From NCBI RefSeq assembly GCF_013396335.1, contig NZ_JABWSY010000002.1, forward strand, positions 296 through 64,295: a DNA stretch of 64,000 nucleotides, read 5' to 3'. The notes below the pieces were generated by a model. The model searched no databases and had not been told where the DNA came from. It saw only the letters and a list, made by a program, of their open reading frames with translations. Shown piece after piece: positions 63,767-64,000 of this stretch. How positions within the stretch are numbered: position 1 is the first letter of the stretch; the number at the start of each line of letters is the position of its first letter. The position numbers and the translations under genes are program-made. The stretch is from Bacillus sp. EB106-08-02-XG196. GTDB lineage: Bacteria; Bacillota; Bacilli; Bacillales; Cytobacillaceae.

Positions 63767-63857
63767 GCATATTCCCCCTACTATATATCAACCAAGTATA
63801 TATGACAAATACATATTAGCACAACAAAATTGATGTTCAAAGTAAGAAACCCAAAGA

Positions 63858-63890
63858 AAAAAGGCCATGGTGGTTTACCATGACCTTTTT
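63858..63890 (-). terminator. hbs terminator
   Basis: Stem AAAAAGG-C-CATGGT/ACCATG-A-CCTTTTT with a 5-nt loop and a T run on the minus strand, 24 nt beyond the hbs stop. Confidence 0.85.
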
Positions 63891-63913
63891 GCCGAGGCAA
63901 TAAATTTATGTAA

Positions 63914-64000
63914 TTATTTTACTGCATCTTTAAGTGCTTTACCTGGTTTGAAAGCAGGAACTTTGCTTGCACCAATTTCGATTTCCTCACCAGTTTGAGG
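63914..64000 (-). CDS. hbs: HU-family nucleoid protein, C-terminal part
   Basis: The last 28 codons of a gene cut by the window end. PQTGEEIEIGASKVPAFKPG, then KALKDAVK: this is the DNA-binding arm end and C-terminus of HU/HBsu. hbs precedes folE (mtrA) in B. subtilis too. Confidence 0.95.
   Translation of the reverse strand, partial: PQTGEEIEIGASKVPAFKPGKALKDAVK

Overview
The window is an AT-rich chromosomal segment from an endospore-forming member of the Bacillaceae (Bacillus in the broad sense). Gene order from rnpB to hbs follows the Bacillus subtilis yps-ypr-ypp-ypo-ypm-ypj-ypi block. Spore genes (CotD, SspM, YpjB), bacillithiol genes (bshA, bshB1), menaquinone genes (hepS, menG, hepT) and the TRAP gene mtrB support the assignment. 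I cannot name the species from sequence alone.

Layout. 1-532: tandem array of a 52-bp unit, each unit carrying an inverted repeat, cut by the window start. 591-2765: a tiny putative Fur-controlled membrane peptide, the bpsA-bpsB alkylpyrone pair and a 40-aa zinc-ribbon protein. 3112-5423: a three-gene ba3-type cytochrome c oxidase operon. 5443-7924: an EamA transporter and an M32 carboxypeptidase. 8122-11517: an accessory cluster with three DUF2249 proteins, a small zinc-ribbon protein, a Crp/Fnr-family regulator, a heme-copper-oxidase-like membrane protein and a MIP18-family Fe-S assembly protein. 11552-20863: helicase YpvA, rRNA methyltransferase YpsC, RNase P RNA, GpsB, YpsA, CotD and the MrfB/MrfA DNA-repair pair. 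20984-28766: a second Crp/Fnr regulator, Hsp20, the ypp genes, sspM, recU and ponA. 28788-36510: ypoC, nth, dnaD, aspB, ypmB, ypmA, a degenerate beta-lactamase-fold protein and dinG. 36636-44567: panBCD with an attenuator-like leader, birA, cca, bshA, bshB1, mgsA, dapB, ypjD. 44750-51927: ypjC, ypjB, ypjA, the qcrABC menaquinol:cytochrome c reductase, ypiF, ypiB, ypiA. 51958-64000: the aromatic supraoperon (aroA, tyrA, hisC, aroH, aroB, aroC), ndk, hepT-menG-hepS, mtrB, folE and the 3' end of hbs. The trpEDCFBA genes and cheR, which sit inside this supraoperon in B. subtilis, are absent here.

Most of the window is conserved core. The strongest new observation is a shared promoter layout: a TGTGA-N6-TCACA-like box exactly 21 nt upstream of a -10 hexamer in front of the ba3 oxidase operon, in front of the divergent DUF2249 gene and in front of the Crp-DUF2249 cluster. 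It suggests one small respiratory regulon run by the local Crp/Fnr-family protein. Other points are a LexA-like box in the mrfA promoter, a double Fur box before the tiny peptide gene, a promoter-plus-terminator leader before panB, and two proteins whose enzyme folds have lost their metal ligands.
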